The notes under the pieces are model-generated. The model worked only from the letters and a program-made list of their open reading frames with translations. It was not told the DNA's origin and ran no database searches. Positions 20,531 to 32,222 of a stretch of DNA of 64,000 nt are shown here, in pieces. How positions within the stretch are numbered: position 1 is the stretch's first letter; each line of letters opens with the position of its first letter. The stretch spans positions 5,774,071 through 5,838,070 of the forward strand of contig NC_087380.1 in assembly GCF_963675165.1 (NCBI RefSeq). Reading direction: 5' to 3'. The position numbers were made by a program, and so were the translations under genes. The DNA is from Halichondria panicea. Lineage: Eukaryota > Porifera > Demospongiae > Suberitida > Halichondriidae.

Positions 20531-23500
20531 CTACTTTGAGTGTACATAGTCTCTGAGTTGCTTGGCCACTTCGTCCTGTTCCAGTTGGCTCTCAAACACA
20601 CCGGCCAACCAGTCACCCACCGCTTGGGGTGGGGCAATCCCGGCATCCTTTAACCTCTCTCGCCCCTCGGGAGTGTTCAAGACAGAATCACGGTCTTGGC
20701 TGAATGAAAACAGTTGCACTTCATGAGACGGCACATCACCAAGCTGCTCCTTGATCATCTGCATGTGAACATGGGGTGCATGCATGCAAATGAAAATATA
20801 TATCCATTACTTGCATCTCCACCAACGTCATGATAATTTATCATTGTTAACCCAATATAGGCTTTACTATAGGATTGGCAACACAGTCATGTATATACTT
20901 CCGTAGCCTTTTAGAACTTTTGTAACTTGTTGCAATATACAATAATTATTATAGTCACCGTCACATAATAACATGACTATAAACATGTATTAATTAACCA
21001 TTATTAATTTTGTGCACATCAATTGTATAGCTATAATAATATACAACACGCGTTTACAGAATTACTCATTGCGCATACTAGCTGTTGAGCATGTTATGGT
21101 ATTTATAGCTAGCTAAATTCTAAATGATTCGCCTGAACTCACTGAGCATTCCTCAGCGATTCTTTGTTTAATGTGGCTGGCGTCGGGGTGGGAGCCATCT
21201 TTGCCCATGTGCTCAGCGTACAGCTTGTCAGCATAGGTGAGGCACACCAGTACAGGAACTGACTTGTCCTCCAACATCTCAAGCCACTGCTTGGCTGACT
21301 GGGTGTGTGCTTTCCTGGAGGGTGCCCGTGACAACATTGATATTACTATGTGTTTGTTACAGTTGTAAGAGTTCTGTTGTTACCACAATTAATATAAACG
21401 AAAACATTGAGTACATGTACAAGTGCAAGTACGTATATACGGCCTATACCGTAATAGCGGGTATAATTATAAACAAATTAATTATACTATACCTTTCCAG
21501 GACCAATATTTCAAGGATTTAAACCAAAAATGCATGTTCCAGTCAAACCTACATCGTATAGTGGGTAATTTTCAGGGGGGTGGGGCAAACACTTCGTTTT
21601 TTGTGTGATTGAATCCCGTTAAATCCCGGAGCACAAGTATAGTGAAGCGAGACTTGACTCTCGCTTCACTACGTTTACCTGCAAGTACATGTAGCAACCA
21701 CGAACATATAACCCACGAATGTTTTGATCCCTGGAAATTACGCGCTATATACGGTATCTCCATGTTAATTAACAGTTGGAGTTAATTTAATATCTACCAT
21801 TGACTGATCAGTGCAGTATGTACGGCAGATAAAAATTTTACCTCCGTATACATGTAGCGGGTAATTTTCGTGGGGTAAAAAAATTCGTTCAACTCGAAAA
21901 CGGTGATTTTCGTGAGTAAAAAATTTTGTTTTGAATTCATTGCCTGCGTTCCGGTAAGCCATGCCTACGTTTTCGTGGAGGTCAGCTTGCCCACAAAAAT
22001 AACGAATATTTTACCCCATGAAAATTACATGCATGCTATACGGTATGTGCATACCATATTTACTTGCATGATTAAACGCCCATGGTAAAAGCTCTGTCAT
22101 TGTCAATAAACACCTACATGTAGCTTCGATTCCAGGCCGATTTTATGGAATCGAGGCTAATAAACGCCCATCTTAAAATAATAGCCCATGTATGGGGCGT
22201 GGCACTGTGGGTGGAGCTGAAGTAGCACGTGGAACCAGTTGCAAGCATGGCAGCATAGAATAATTTTATGATGGCTAAGAGAGATATACCGACACAGAGT
22301 GAGAAACACCACTCCTATACGACTTAAGATATAAGCTGAGAGCTGTGGCAGCAGCCAAGAATAGCATAATAACTGCTGCTGCGCAAGAGTTTGAAGTAGA
22401 CAAAACAATAAACCCACGTTTCAAATATAAGCACCCATCTCGTTTAAACGCCCCCTCTACAGATGTTGCTAGGAGATAAACACCCGGGCGTTTAATCAAG
22501 TAAATATGGTATATACCTGTAGTCCACTACGAAGATGACGACTTGTGCGAGGGCCAGGAGGAGCTCACACAGGTCAGGAATAGTGTCATCTCTGTCATCC
22601 ACACCAGGGAAGTCGATCACGTCCATTCCATCAATCACCCCCTCAAGATTGTACAGAAACGGGATTGTGGTACGCTTGACAGCTGTGGTACCAACTGGGA
22701 CCTACATGAGAAGCAAAAGCAGTAATGCACGTGTGCGCGTACAAGCAAAAAATCGTCCACACCATTGCATGCATACTACCCACACATGTGTGGTTAAGTT
22801 AGCATGAATCACATGATTCATATCTATAATGAAAGCACCGCAGGTGCTGATGCCTCGGTGGAGATGCCAAAACTACATAACATAAAGCTGAATTTTATAC
22901 ACATGATGAACATTTTTTAATTTGCATGCTGCATGCAACTCAAAGAGTGGGTAATGATCAACCATGGTTGTTGTTAAAAACGATCGATGCCAAAGTTCAA
23001 GTCTAAAATTAATGGCTGCCATCAGCAGAGCCTTGCAGCTCTCTTCTCACTTCTGCAGCTACCAATAGCTAACGTTCTAGTGCAGAGCTAACTACTAAGT
23101 AGAGTAGCAACACTCAGTAAACAAGTTTGGCTACGTGCTCTTCCGAAAAGGCTGCAATGGTATTCCAAGTAAGCAAAACTAGGCATAACTCGAGAACGAA
23201 GCATTATTTTGCAAATCCACGAATTAAAATCCAAGAAAACATGACTAGAAGCCTATAGAAACTCTTACTTGCACTTCATTGATCCTTGAGCAGCTGTAGC
23301 AGTCTACACACAAAGACAGACAGACAGACACACACACACACACAAACACACACCGTATACCTCGCTTGCGCATGCGCACTGAGGCATAATAATAATACCA
23401 TGAAACATTATTATGTCATAATAATTATTATACCTCAATGTTGAAGAGGGTACTAACGAGGAGGGACTTCCCCGAGTTGACGAGCCCTACTACACCCACG

Positions 23501-26500
23501 GTCGTGTACTTGGCCAGCTCCTCCCTCAGATTGTGTATCATGAGAGCCCACTTCATCCAGCAGGCTATCAAAGAGCGATGTGTGGGAACAACCAGAGAAA
23601 GGACGTCTTCTTTGAAGAGCTTGTCCCAGTCTCGTACAAGGACTTCTAGGGGGGTCGATTCGCTGATGTTTAGCTTCTTGCAGAGTTCGATAAGTTGACG
23701 TTCGAGTGAGTAGCTGATGTAGTGAGTGTTGCAACTGACTGTCTTGTCCATTCCCTGAATCAAGAACTGGAGCTTGCCAGCATAGTTGTGATCGGCAGTG
23801 GTTGTCTTCTCAGCAAACATGCCCCTAATGTACTCCTTGACTTGCACGAGAAGAGATCCTGAAGGAATCGAGCGAATGACTTCATTCATGTCACCTAAGG
23901 AGAGACTGAACATTGCCCATACACCAACAGCAGCAGCATTCACAAGAGCACCTAGCGCCTTAGCTGTGTTGAACTCAGACTTGACCAGAGGGACTTTGAT
24001 TTGATTTTCCATGAATGCTCCCAAGAGGAGAGTACACATTTTGAGATCTTTAGACCGAATGTCATTCACTAACTTCAACATCTTTGAGTTGTATAGCTGG
24101 GAGAGCCTCTGTCGTTGGTCTTCTTTCAAACTTGTATCACTTGAATAACTGATTGATTGCTGTGATAGCTGTGATAGCTTCTTACGACTAATACTAAGAA
24201 TGTCTAACGGTGATTTTTCTTGAGAAGCCAGAGTCGGGTAGATCATACCAAGTTTTAAATCATTGATAGCATTTATCCGTTCACAATTGTGGGAATTCAT
24301 TAATGCATTGTCAGACAATGTTAGTATGCGAGACAATAGCTGGAGATTAGGGTGATTTGGTACAACGGTTTGCAAATATTCACGTGTATTACTTTGGGTC
24401 ATTTTTGTCGCAGCATTTTCCTGATACACTTGATGGAACTCTTTTGCGTAGAAAGTTTCCCTGTCAATGATTTTATTGACAGTAGTGGCACCAGTAGCTC
24501 GAGAGGTTTGCTTAGCATACTTCTGGTAGTGTGCACGAGCTGTTTCTTTTGTCACAGTTTTACCTGATATGGACTGCTTCCAGTAAAGATACCGATCTTC
24601 AGTTGAATTAAATAGTTCAGGCTGAGCTACTCCACTAAGTACATGGAAAGCACCTATTGCATTTTCAGCACTTGAAAACAACAGAAGGGAAGGAGGCAGA
24701 TTGAGCTGAGAAGACTCCAAAAGGCTACAACATCTGGCCATAATCTCTAGATCATTAGATATGACAATTGTGTGAAAAACGCTCTCAATAGGAACAACAG
24801 AAACTATCTGCTCCAAGAAATCTCGAACAGTGTTGAATCGATGAGAGAACATCTTCAGCTTGGTTGTGTGAGGGTGTTGTTCCAGCAGAGTACTTAGATA
24901 TGCTGTCTCAATCAGCTCCGAGGGAGTTAGTTTAGCCAGCTGCTCTTGTCGAAAGGTGAAGCGAAATACCTACATGTAGAAACCAAGAAAAACATGAAGA
25001 GTATAATTTATGGATAGTATATTAGAAGAGAAGTTTTAAGTAACTGTGACAATAAATACACCCCTAGCTGGCCTCAAAGCATAACACTATGCTAGTTCTT
25101 GGCATGCCGATTACCAACAGTTACAAATACAACAAACCTTTCTTGAAACTTTTACATGTACGTTCTTCACTGGATTTGAGAAATGGCTAGAAAGGTATAC
25201 TTTCACATTATCAGCATCCATGATGATTCTCGTATCATTTTCAGCATCGTAGTTAAACTGTAATGAGTGCTGACTGGTGTCTTTGGCACAGACCTTCGTC
25301 TTATATTGAGCAACTTGAATGTTGTAACAGAACCACAGGTTGTCGCCATTCACTGTTACGGAAACCTCCCTACCATGGCGACGGAAATCAACAGATGTGA
25401 TGGATGGTTTTACGACATTCAGATCCTTAAGTGGGAAGCCAGACTTAAGTGAACGCTTGATGTAACTTTTGAAAACAGCTTGCTGGTAAACTTTGGCATC
25501 ATGCTGAAGTGAAAAATAAGCAGATGTAATAATTATACGTATGCTCATGTACTACAGCTTTTCACCTTTACAAACATCTCAAATGAAAGCTGATCAATGG
25601 ATGAAAGAGAATAAAACTCGAGGAATGCAGTCAATTCTTGACTTTCAAGATTCTTGAACACCAGGCCTTTAGAAGGATCGATCGAAACTGAGTACACATC
25701 TCCTATAGTTGTCAGCTTGGGTAGACGGGCCAGTAACTGTGGAAGAGCTTTGCCCAGTACAGACTTGATGGACTCAAGTGCATTCGGTGTATCCAAATCG
25801 GTACCCTGTAAAGTGCATCATTCACTGCATTGCGTTAACTTTCAAACGAACCTTAGAGTTACCACTGTCTTGGATGATACCAAAGTTGCATGTTAAAACA
25901 GAGGTGAATAGTCCTTGAAAATTCTGTAAAAAGGCGAACACATTAATTTTTTTGAATGTCATTATAGGTACCTCCATTGATTTCCGAAGACTGGGGAGCA
26001 GCACCTCAGAACCCACCTCCTCACAACGAGGGTCCAAAAACATGCACAATTTGGGGATGGGGTCAGAGTCCAACATAATTGAATGGACAGTGCTACCAAA
26101 TTGAGGGGTCTCTTCCATTGCCATGGTAACCACAGGGCTGGTGATCATCGGAGCACCTAGTGTGATGCAGGCAACATTTTCTTGCAAGGATTCCACACTG
26201 AGGAGTGGCTCTCTCCACATCCTAGCAGCCACTGCTTTGGCCAGTAGACCCCCAAATGAGAATCCTATAATGACAAAGTGACTTAGTCAGACAATTAGCT
26301 TGTACCACTGCTATCACAGTACCTGTGAATACAATTCGATATCCATCATGTAGTTGACGGACAAAGAATCGAAGAGGAATCCTGTCACTTTGTGTTTGAA
26401 CCCCTGTGCACAAAATTCGATGTATATACAAATAAGGTTATTAGAATGTACACACCTTCTTCAAAAGATATGAATTTCTTCATCCAGTCTGAGAGTAAAG

Positions 26501-27745
26501 GCTCACTCTGAAAAGCGACATAAAACACCTTCCCTTGTCTAGCGATGAGGTAGCGATCGACATCTTCTCTGTCTTGTGATCGAGAAAGTGACGCTTCTTC
26601 GAGGGAGTGCTCAGGAAACTTCTTGTTGAAGAAATCTTTGTAGCCGGCAACAGTGCAAGTGCTAGTGGCTAGACTACACAAGCAAGCATGGTAGACAATG
26701 TCTTTACTGAAAAGTGGTGGTATCTCTTCTTTAGTGGGAGGTTCTTGCTCTTCTAGAGGCTTCACAGACACTTCCTCCATTGAATCAATTTCTTTTGAAG
26801 CCCATTCGTAAACGCTGTTATCTACAAGCAGATCACTGCTGTACAATCCAGCTAGCACCTTACGAATACTTTCAGAGCTGATTTTAGATCTTGTTGTGTC
26901 TTTTACAAAGTCAGACAAAGCCTTCCTGATATCCCATAATTTGTGTTCCTCGTCCTCTTTAGAATTGATGGAGAATGATTTGATCACCTCAAGTTGTGCT
27001 CGCAATTTTTGTGAAAAAGCCTCGAGAAGACGAGGATTGTCTGCGATAGTCAAGAGATTAGTAGTGCTCAATAAGAAATTAATGACATAATAATATACTC
27101 ACTCTCATCTTCTAGGTTTATGTTTTGCCTTGCTGGGTCAGCTGAATTGGAAAAAACAGTTATGATCGCGTTGAATCGAATAATTCTATATCTTACGTAT
27201 AAGGTGATCCTTCGCTATGGCAATAGCATGTGCTTTGTTGTTTCCACCAGCAGAATGCTCTACTGCTTTGATTATATTGAGCCATTTCGGCTCTCCGTGC
27301 TTCTTGGTGTCATAGCCCATGCGTACATACTCCGCTACTGTGTCAGCTAAACAATCCTGAACATCTCCCTTGTGTGTGCTCTCAAACTCATCCAACTTGT
27401 TACGCCTTATCCTGAGAGCTGTTCCAATAGCCTTCCATTTTGCGGCAACAGGAGAGAGAGCCTCAATTACGTCAAACATGTCATCCTCCCCTGTGTTTGT
27501 GTTAGAAGTTGATAACAGATGAGGTATTAATTGTGATTCACTTACCAAGTGTTCTTTCATCCACTTGAGGTAGTAATGCTGAAAGATCTGTAGCTTCTGT
27601 AGCTGCCAAACATAAAAGTAGACAAAATAATAATAATAATTTTTTTATATTGAATTTAATATAATTTATTTATTTTAGACTCAAAGAATAGATCTAGATC
27701 TAGGAACTTCTTGCTACAGAGTAGAGTTAAGTTACCTTCTGTCAT
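20531..27745 (-). CDS. Death domain - class-3-lipase-like - GTPase multidomain protein, copy A
   Basis: Fourteen exons: 27745-27736, 27602-27546, 27490-27197, 27141-27099, 27066-26456, 26403-26323, 26264-25972, 25923-25852, 25805-25566, 25503-25138, 24969-23434, 22701-22517, 21314-21143 and 20758-20531. All junctions are GT/AG and keep frame (1,395 residues). Residues about 27-115 form a Death domain (W-K-A-I-G-T-A-L-R-I, GEPKWLNIIKAVE). Residues about 150-450 are an alpha/beta hydrolase with the nucleophile elbow GFSFG (Ser368), an ITLGAP strand like class-3 lipases and D-S-D-P-I-P (candidate Asp433). A beta-rich segment (about 590-690, PSITSVDF, VTVNGDNLWF) and a long helical part follow. 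A G domain starts near 1175: GLVNSGKS (1184-1191), DFPG (1231-1234) and TYAD (1289-1292, atypical G4). The membership of the G domain is uncertain (dynamin/IRG/GBP-like). The role is unknown; death or immune signalling is inferred from the domains. Confidence 0.87.
21440..21760. repeat. Decayed small MITE (intronic)
   Basis: TATACCGTAATAGCGGGTA at the left and TTACGCGCTATATACGGTA at the right are inverted ends of the TAGCGGGTAATTTTCG family. An unrelated inverted pair (TAGTGAAGCGAGA...TCTCGCTTCACTA) lies inside. It occupies the GTPase A intron 21315-22516. Confidence 0.6.
21838..22050. repeat. Small MITE of the TAGCGGGTAATTTTCG family (intronic)
   Basis: It runs from about GTAGCGGGTAATTTTCGTGG to CATGCTATACGGTA and is the inverted counterpart of 16507-16700, sharing TTCAACTCGAAAACGGTG. 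It is a typical ~200-bp non-autonomous element. Confidence 0.75.
22054..22509. mobile_element. TA-flanked MITE with CCATATTTACTTG ends (intronic)
   Basis: The inverted termini CCATATTTACTTG (22054) and CAAGTAAATATGG (22509) are each flanked by TA, and a subterminal ATTAAACGCCC/GGGCGTTTAAT pair follows. The 456-bp element has no transposase; its open frames are incidental. The TA duplication suggests mobilisation by a Tc1/mariner-type enzyme. It lies just 3' of the GTPase A exon at 22517-22701 and shares that intron with two other repeats. Confidence 0.82.
22825..23395. repeat. ~570-bp dispersed element (intronic)
   Basis: This copy in the intron 22702-23433 starts AATGAAAGCACCGCAGGTGC and ends ACTGAGGCATAATAAT, with an internal AACTACTAAGTAGAGTAGC, CATAACTCGAGAACG and a (CA)n tract near 23320-23352. 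Related copies: 12340-12765, 13590-14120 (inverted) and pieces at 61150-61310 and 61680-62670. It is absent from the equivalent intron of GTPase copy B (57600-57931). Confidence 0.8.
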
Positions 27746-28497
27746 GGTTAGGTAAGGCCAAGATGATGATCATGTATTTAGCTTAAAAAAAACATAAAAC
27801 TGTCCACTTGTGTAGAAGCACGTGTGCAGATCAAAAGAAGCAAACTTGTCAAAGAGGTGTGTGTGCTGGGCGGGGCTGTGCAGTGCAGCAACTGTGAAGT
27901 CTCCTCCACTGCATACTTGCACTTGCGAAGAGTAAAGCAGCCAAGAAGAGGAAGAAAGGTAAGGGACCTGGCTGGATACAACATTTTTTGTAATACACTT
28001 CACATACAGTTTCCCCTATGAGAAGATGTATATCTACTGTCACGTTAAATTTGACAGTGCATGCATGGAGCTTGTATACTGTCGGTTGTTTACTATTACT
28101 CAAAACTCTATTCGATATGAGCATTATAATCATTCTTTTTGCTTGTAGTGTAATTTGCGATGTGATGTACATAATTATAAATTTTATGCGGAAGTTGCTG
28201 GTCAAATTATACTTTAAAGCTAGGGCACTCCTTACCCATTCACGCATGGTGTGTCTTGCTATAATTGTTTACTTATTGCGTAATGCGTCTTTAGAGAAGT
28301 CCACTTGTGACTTAGATGCTGTTGGTATACAGGTTGGTCAAACATATGCATGCACCATCAGCCATAACAAAATAGGTATAATCATACACATTAATTAATC
28401 AAGTTACTTTTTGCTGTAGTTTTTACTAACAAGTATATAATTATAAGTTCTAGCTAGCACGTCCTCCGCTTTTTACAATCTTCACTCTACAATCTGC
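27746..28497. promoter_or_regulatory. Intergenic: upstream of GTPase A and 3' flank of PLAT-like gene 3
   Basis: This 0.75-kb stretch separates the start codon of the GTPase gene from the stop of the PLAT-like gene; both are on the minus strand. It must hold the GTPase A promoter by position, but I see no diagnostic element. Open frames here show no family character. Confidence 0.35.
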
Positions 28498-29153
28498 TTA
28501 GCCGTGGTTTTTCAAAGCCAGGACAAATCTCTCCTGTTCTGGCCTATTCTCATGATCGACCCAGCGATTGACCTTCCTATTGATAGAGCCTGAGTAGGTG
28601 CGGCCTTTGTCATCAGCGAAAGTTGTAACGATTGTTTCGATATTCCACCCATCAGTGTTTACTGCAATCACTGTTATGTTAGTAGGATCGAAAATGGTGA
28701 AACAATCTGTAAGAGCGAAGTTGTAAAGTTTTGCTTGACTTTTTTTCGGAATATTGGTCAGGCTAAACTTTTGTTTTTCTCCGCCTACAAATGAGATTTC
28801 AACATCATGTGATCCTGCCGTCTGAGCATTATCAACACTTGACGTCTGAACAAAGATGTCAATTTCAGTCAAACAATTGCTGCATCCCCCTGCATGTGTA
28901 GAGAAATGGTATACATTATGGTAGGGAGAGATACCTGTTAGAAACATGTATAGTGGAGCTATGAGTATATGCATGCTGACTGCTGCATGTGCATATATAC
29001 AATAAAAAATCTGTTTTAGAATACTATACCTGCTTGCTGTTTGGCTGTCTGTAGCAGTGACTCAATGAAGGAGTTTATTTCAGTTTCTTCATCATTATAT
29101 TTTGCTCTTACCATGGACACAGCCAGAGTGAGGATGAGAAGGGTCCACTTCAT
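28498..29153 (-). CDS. Small secreted PLAT/LH2-like protein, copy 3
   Basis: Exon 1 is 29153-29030 and exon 2 is 28889-28498, phase 1 (171 residues). It begins with a signal peptide (MKWTLLILTLAVSMVRA), then EETEINSFIESLLQTAKQQ and the domain: CLTEIDIFVQTSS, HDVEISFVGGEKQ, VNTDGWNIETIVTTFADD and NRWVDHENRPEQ. The intron position and phase match copies 1 and 2. The gene and its upstream flank correspond to the 8548-10660 region, so it belongs to the second unit of the tandem array. Function unknown; probably secreted. Confidence 0.82.
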
Positions 29154-29644
29154 TCTTTATGCGATTGGTTATAGATTTCGATTAGCCTTTAACTGTGCAC
29201 AAATCTGCTCATACGTATATACAGTGTATACGTCTACTGTATAGGACACGTACCATACAAAATTAATTTAACATGCCATGGTCACTAAGCAGGCTCTTGG
29301 AAAGCATTTACCACATAGCTACTTGTTTTGGTTATTTCTGTCTCATGAAATCCGTCACTCTCAGCCAATCTCATCTCAGTTTGAAGGAATGCACGGGCAA
29401 CTTACTAGCTGGAATAGAGAAAAGGACTAGATTTGCGGTGCATTTAGTATTCAATATTCAAACTAGTGGCTGCAACCTTGCTCATTATATGTACATGTAG
29501 CTGAAATCTGAGCGAGAAAATTAACTTTTTCCCTCTGAGATTTTAAAAGCATTAATGTACCACGTTCCTTGTCTCTTGGTATTCTATATTTAGTGAGTGT
29601 TATACATGTACATGCCAGTACTTACCCCCCTCCCACCCACATAG

Positions 29645-29716
<72 letters not shown>
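29645..29716. repeat. (CA)n microsatellite at a splice acceptor
   Basis: About 70 bases of nearly pure CA precede the ACAG that corresponds to the splice acceptor of the first SMARCA4 exon at 10043. The parental site has only a short CA run, so the tract expanded after duplication. Confidence 0.9.
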
Positions 29717-29717
<1 letters not shown>

Positions 29718-29935
29718 TGGAACTGAACGAAGAGGAGACCATTCTTATTCCTGCACAAAGTGATGCGTCCGTTTCTCCTGAGATATGACTCAAGAAGGAG
29801 GTGGAGTCTCAGCTGCCTGACAAAGTGGAGTACGTCATTAAGTGTGACATGTCGGCTCTACAGAGACAAATGTACGGACACATGCTGAAGAAGGGTATAT
29901 TGCTTACGGATGGGTCAGAGAGGGACAGGAAGGTA
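29717..29935 (+). pseudogene. Broken copy of the first SMARCA4 exon
   Basis: It matches 10044-10265 nearly throughout, but a deletion after the ATTCTTAT block (the IIRRLHK region) shifts the frame, and an in-frame stop appears where LRRLKK should be (GATATGACTCAAG). The rest ([11 protein letters not shown] to ERD-R-K and the GTATGT donor) is preserved. The following exons are absent, so no functional product is expected. Confidence 0.93.
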
Positions 29936-29977
29936 TGTACGTAAATGGGGGGATTTCTTAACTGTTCAACATGAAAC

Positions 29978-31056
29978 GTAGCCTCGATTCCAAGCCGCTG
30001 AGAAAGACGGCCTGGTATACACTGTTTACGCATGCGCCAGAATTACCCAGAATCTGGGTAATCGTAAATTGCAGTATATTTATCAGTATTCTTATTCCGC
30101 ATTAGTTTGTAAAACATTGATATCCGTTTCATTTATAATGATGTCATTGAAAAAAGAAATCTAGTCCAAGTTGTGTAATGGCTGCTACCTTCTCTTCTGC
30201 TCTCACGTACGCGTTATCCTGTGTTGGAAAACCAGGTCTAGTCTTGAAAGACAAGCAGCTGGAGGCGTTAAAGTGTCTGTACGCTGGTGTTTATGTGGGT
30301 ACCGTACCGACCGGCTATGGCAAGTCCCAGAGCAAGTCCATCTGCTTTCCAGACACTCCCTTTCTTGATTGATGTGAAGCTTGACAGGACCAGTGCAACT
30401 CTCTCTGAAAGAAGTGTTGTGATGGTGATTTCTCCTCTTGTTTCTCTGAGTGAAGCCATCTTCAAAGTGTTGGTGTGTCTGTTCGACGTTCAGTGCCATT
30501 CTCTCTGGAAGGAAGTATTGTTGTGACATTTGCCGAAAATTGGTCACAGAGTAAGTACGTGGTATCTGATCCGAGAACTGTGTGGCCTGAATGTGTTTAC
30601 AATCCGAGGGACTTGTGTGTATCCGATCCGAGGGACTTGTTGCTTGAGTGTGTATTAATGGATAGTGCTTTCAATGGTAAATCTATTGTGTAAATCAATA
30701 AGTTAGTCCTCACATTATGTTACGTCACAGCCACTGTACTTATCCACATTTATTTTTTACCCACAGGTTTAACTAATTTCTTATGAGATTAACTTGTCGC
30801 CTGAGTGTGTATCCGATCCGAGCCTCAAGTTAATGAATAAATCTACAGAGCTGATGTTTTACTTAGCTGTCTCTGTCTACAGTATATACAGAGAGGTAGC
30901 CTCTCCTTTTTCTTTTTTCTGTTCTTTATGGCAATAAGATAAAATACTGTTTTAACGTTCAATGAGATAAAATACGGTAAATAATAAATTAATTGTCCAC
31001 CCACGCCCAACAGTAAATACCAGGCCCACTATTCAAGGGGCTGGAGTCGAGGCTAC
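29978..31056. mobile_element. DNA transposon-like insertion carrying a helicase fragment
   Basis: The ends are inverted: GTAGCCTCGATTCCA at 29978 and TGGAGTCGAGGCTAC at 31056. They are flanked by a direct 7-bp ATGAAAC at 29971-29977 and 31057-31063. The paralogous empty site near 10298 reads ATAAAAC once, followed by the same GTGACTG, so the insertion and its borders are directly visible. No transposase is recognised; a RecQ-like helicase fragment lies inside. The superfamily is undetermined. Similar GCCTCGATTCCAGGCC ends near 9638 and 22131 suggest a dispersed family. Confidence 0.85.
30178..30545 (+). pseudogene. RecQ-like DNA helicase N-terminal fragment
   Basis: From ATG 30178 the frame encodes GKPGLVLKDKQLEALKCLY and a Walker A motif PTGYGKS, the typical start of RecQ helicases. 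A frameshift after the Walker motif moves the homology to another frame: SICFQTLPFLIDVKLDR and VVMVISPLVSL (motif Ia-like). The DEAH box, later motifs and RQC region are missing. It is a captured, broken gene fragment within the transposon-like insertion. Confidence 0.8.
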
Positions 31057-31450
31057 ATGAAACGTGACTGCCATAACACAGATAATTATGTTTCCTAATT
31101 GATGTTAATTGGAAACTTTTCATCTCTTAGCCTATCAATTACTAAGCTCTATCAGTTGCCATATAGGGTAACATTCCATCAAAATTAGTTTCTTTCATAT
31201 GATACTAATTGTAACCCTGTCAACTCGCTTCAGATGTTCAATATTAGAAAGTGAACAATTTGTGTCAGTAAGTAGTCTTATGAATCAGCCGCCCTTCCTA
31301 GTGAAGAGACCGTCTGAGCACTTTAGTCTGAAGTCATTACAATGAAATGTTAATTGTGATTACATACTGTCATAAACTATTGTGCAACGCATGCAAAGCT
31401 CAACCGCTTATGCGAACGCTTGATTAGCAGTTATGAATTTTGTTTGGCTT

Positions 31451-32004
31451 GTTCCAAGAATGTTGCTAACGGAACAAGAAAAGTGTTGCACAGGCCCAGT
31501 GCATCAACTCGACTTATACTATAAACAGGAGGTCCTTGACTGACTGATAACTAACAATAGCCATAGCCAAGTTAGGGTAGCTATAAATGCGTCCCACTGC
31601 ATAGAACGCATACGCTTCTTCTCATTTCAATCCTTGATCTGATTAGTCATGTTTTCATTGATCTCATTTATGGGATACCGGTGTTTGGTTGTACATACCG
31701 TATATAGCGGGTAATTTTTTGGGGGGGGGGGGGAAATATTCATTGTTTATTCAGTTCGTGGATCTTATTTCCGTGATTGTTGCTTGCAAACAAATATGGG
31801 TGGGGCATTGCAGAGTCTGAGAATGGGTGGGTGTGATTGCATGCTTACATTTGGCCACAAGTATGCAATATTGGAATATTGGGTCCATGTGGCACGACCA
31901 AGAATCACATTCACAATGTCGCAAACAAGAGATTGCTCTTAATCTCTGCTCAAACTCTGGATAATTTAAGCCACAGAGACTCTCAATCAATATCAAGTAT
32001 CAAG
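31451..32004. other. Non-coding, possible MITE fragment
   Basis: ACCGTATATAGCGGGTAATTTTTT near 31697 is a single end of the small-MITE family, next to a G run. Nothing else is recognised. Confidence 0.4.
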
Positions 32005-32222
32005 TATACCGTATAGCGCGAAATGTTCGAGGGGCTTAATTTTCGCAGATTTTGTGGGTTAGCAATCCTACACGAAAATTGTTAGAATTATCTGCTATAA
32101 CGTGCAAAGATTTAAAGGCGTGGCTTCCGGTAAGCAGTCATTCCGTGAACATTGTGAAACAAAATGCTTTTAGAGGCCATTTCACGAAATATAAGTGCCT
32201 CGAAAATTTCGTGTACGGTATA
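32005..32222. repeat. Small MITE of the TAGCGGGTAATTTTCG family
   Basis: It starts TATACCGTATAGCGCGAAAT and ends CCTCGAAAATTTCGTGTACGGTA, with internal CACGAAAAT and AAGGCGTGGC words shared with other copies. The ends are palindromic and it is non-coding. Confidence 0.7.

Larger units (their letters stand above)
28498..31450. repeat. Segmental duplicate of 8548-10660
   Basis: Collinear matches to the left side of the window run through the PLAT-like gene, its upstream flank (ATGGTCACTAAGC, TTGTTTTGGTTA, CACTCTCAGCCAATCTC), the AAATCTGAG hairpin, the first SMARCA4 exon and the following intron to about 31450 (CTATCAGTTGCCATA, GACCGTCTGAGCAC, TTATGAATTTTG). The extra length is a transposon insertion at 29978-31056 and a longer CA tract. 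Confidence 0.9.

Noticed and set aside
22157-22499. Overlapping minus-strand frames with hydrophobic stretches
   Set aside because: They fall wholly within the TA-flanked MITE 22054-22509 and have no family character.
23438-24567. Plus-strand open frames across the large GTPase A exon (and similarly 57849-59047 in copy B)
   Set aside because: They are antisense to the 512-codon and 506-codon exons, whose reading frame, splice sites and motifs are conserved.
29569-29793. Histidine/threonine- or cysteine/valine-repeat proteins
   Set aside because: They are translations of the (CA)n microsatellite.
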